64,000 nt of DNA from Rhodocyclales bacterium (GTDB taxonomy: Bacteria > Pseudomonadota > Gammaproteobacteria > Burkholderiales > Rhodocyclaceae). The notes below the pieces were generated by a model. That model was not told the DNA's origin, made no database searches, and saw nothing but the letters and a program-made list of their open reading frames with translations. Position 1 is the first letter of the stretch. Each line of letters starts with the position of its first letter. This document shows, piece after piece, positions 62,754 to 64,000 of the stretch. Both the position numbers and the translations under genes were made by a program. Where the stretch lies: assembly GCA_026399435.1 (NCBI GenBank), contig JAPLQX010000046.1, forward strand, positions 80,185-144,184, read 5' to 3'.

Positions 62754-62797
62754 TTCATGCATCCCATTCGTGCCTTTAGGCCTCTGGGAGCCCCACA

Positions 62798-64000
62798 ATG
62801 GAGAATTTCAAAACATCCGCCGACGTACTGTTCATTCTGCTCGGCGCCATCATGATTCTGGCCATGCATGCCGGCTTTGCCTTTCTGGAGCTGGGCACGG
62901 TGCGCAGGAAAAACCAGATCAATGCGCTGGTCAAGATTCTGGCGGATTTTTCGGTCTCGACCCTGGCATACTTTTTCATCGGCTACGGCATCGCCTATGG
63001 CGTGCATTTCTTTTCCGGCGCGGAAACCCTGGCGCAAAAGAGCGGCTTCGAGCTGACCAAGTTCTTCTTCCTGCTGACCTTCGCCGCCGCGATTCCGGCG
63101 ATCGTCTCCGGCGGCATCGCCGAGCGCGCCCGCTTCGGCCCGCAGCTGGCCGCGACATTTCTGCTGGTCGGCTTCGTCTATCCCGTGTTCGAGAGCATTG
63201 CCTGGAACCAGGCCTTCGGTATCCAGGCCTGGTTCAAAGCCAGCTTCGGCGAAGAATTTCACGATTTTGCCGGCTCCGTGGTGGTGCACGCGGTAGGAGG
63301 CTGGGTCGGCCTGGCTGCGGTCATCCTGCTCGGTGCGCGGCGCGGTCGCTATCACAAGGACGGCGGGATTTCGGCACACCCGCCCTCGAGCATTCCCTTC
63401 CTCGCGCTCGGCGCCTGGATCCTGGTCGTCGGCTGGTTCGGCTTCAATGTCATGAGCGCGCAGACGCTGGACAAGGTCTCCGGCCTCGTCGCGATGAACT
63501 CGCTGATGGCCATGGTCGGCGGCACGCTGGTCGCATTGGTGGTCGGCAAGAACGACCCCGGCTTCGTGCATAACGGCCCGCTGGCCGGACTGGTGGCGAT
63601 CTGCGCCGGCTCCGACCTGATGCATCCGCTGGGCGCGCTCGTCACCGGCGGCGTCGCCGGCGGTATGTTCGTCATCATGTTCACGCTGACGCAGAACCGC
63701 TGGAAGATCGACGACGTGCTCGGTGTCTGGCCCCTGCATGGCCTCTGCGGGGCCTGGGGCGGCCTGGCGGCAGGCATCTTCGGCGCCAAGGCACTGGGCG
63801 GCTTGGGCGGTGTCGCTTTCATGAGCCAGCTGGCCGGCACCGCGCTCGGCATCGCGGTGGCGCTGGGCGGCGGCTTCCTGGTCTATGGCCTGCTGAAAAT
63901 GACCGTCGGCATACGCCTCGAAGCGGAAGATGAATATAACGGCGCCGACCTGACCATCCACAAGATTTCATCCAGCGCGGAGCGGGAAACGCTCTGGTAG
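62798..64000 (+). CDS. amt: ammonium transporter
   Basis: AFLELGTVRRKNQINALVKILADF; FAGSVVVHAVGGWVGLAAVILLGARRGRY; GWFGFNVMSAQ; WPLHGLCGAWGGLAAGIFG. Confidence 0.94.
   Translation: MENFKTSADVLFILLGAIMILAMHAGFAFLELGTVRRKNQINALVKILADFSVSTLAYFFIGYGIAYGVHFFSGAETLAQKSGFELTKFFFLLTFAAAIPAIVSGGIAERARFGPQLAATFLLVGFVYPVFESIAWNQAFGIQAWFKASFGEEFHDFAGSVVVHAVGGWVGLAAVILLGARRGRYHKDGGISAHPPSSIPFLALGAWILVVGWFGFNVMSAQTLDKVSGLVAMNSLMAMVGGTLVALVVGKNDPGFVHNGPLAGLVAICAGSDLMHPLGALVTGGVAGGMFVIMFTLTQNRWKIDDVLGVWPLHGLCGAWGGLAAGIFGAKALGGLGGVAFMSQLAGTALGIAVALGGGFLVYGLLKMTVGIRLEAEDEYNGADLTIHKISSSAERETLW

Overview
The window looks like an ordinary high-GC betaproteobacterial chromosome segment, probably Rhodocyclales-like (inference from gene content). 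I see no rRNA, tRNA, CRISPR array, IS element or prophage. The left third is dense in beta-oxidation genes: two FadB/FadJ-type dehydrogenases, two thiolases, three acyl-CoA dehydrogenases including an AidB-like one, plus MaoC, enoyl-CoA hydratase, thioesterase and TetR genes. The middle holds metK, a secreted TPR-CHAT protein, an AI-2E family transporter, an ATM1-type ABC exporter, a Glu/Asp-type ABC importer, ppc, an EEP/clsB pair, a queuosine precursor transporter and a NYN-LOTUS gene. The right part holds nadA, a CDF transporter, glnA-glnLG, birA-coaX, a DUF350/SPFH-SHOCT/DUF4178/membrane aminopropyltransferase/FAD oxidoreductase/SpeD cluster, coaE-zapD-yacG, Nudix-ThiE, mltA and amt. The most notable unexplained signal is a modular dispersed repeat. 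Long copies are about 78 bp with core GTTCCCGNAGGGACGCANNGCGCTGGCGCTGGCGGTACGGCG; short copies have core AGAGTCGGCGCTGGYGRTACGGCG. It lies in intergenic regions and also inside at least five protein genes, always in the same orientation and reading frame (VPxGTxxAGAG.. or VGAGDTA). Two other in-frame palindromic insertions occur in PEP carboxylase and the FAD oxidoreductase. Other notable items are an attC-like site at the stop codon of the NYN-LOTUS gene, the polyamine/flotillin-like cluster, and NtrC/sigma-54 promoter architecture upstream of glnA and amt. All comparisons are by eye; nothing was searched.
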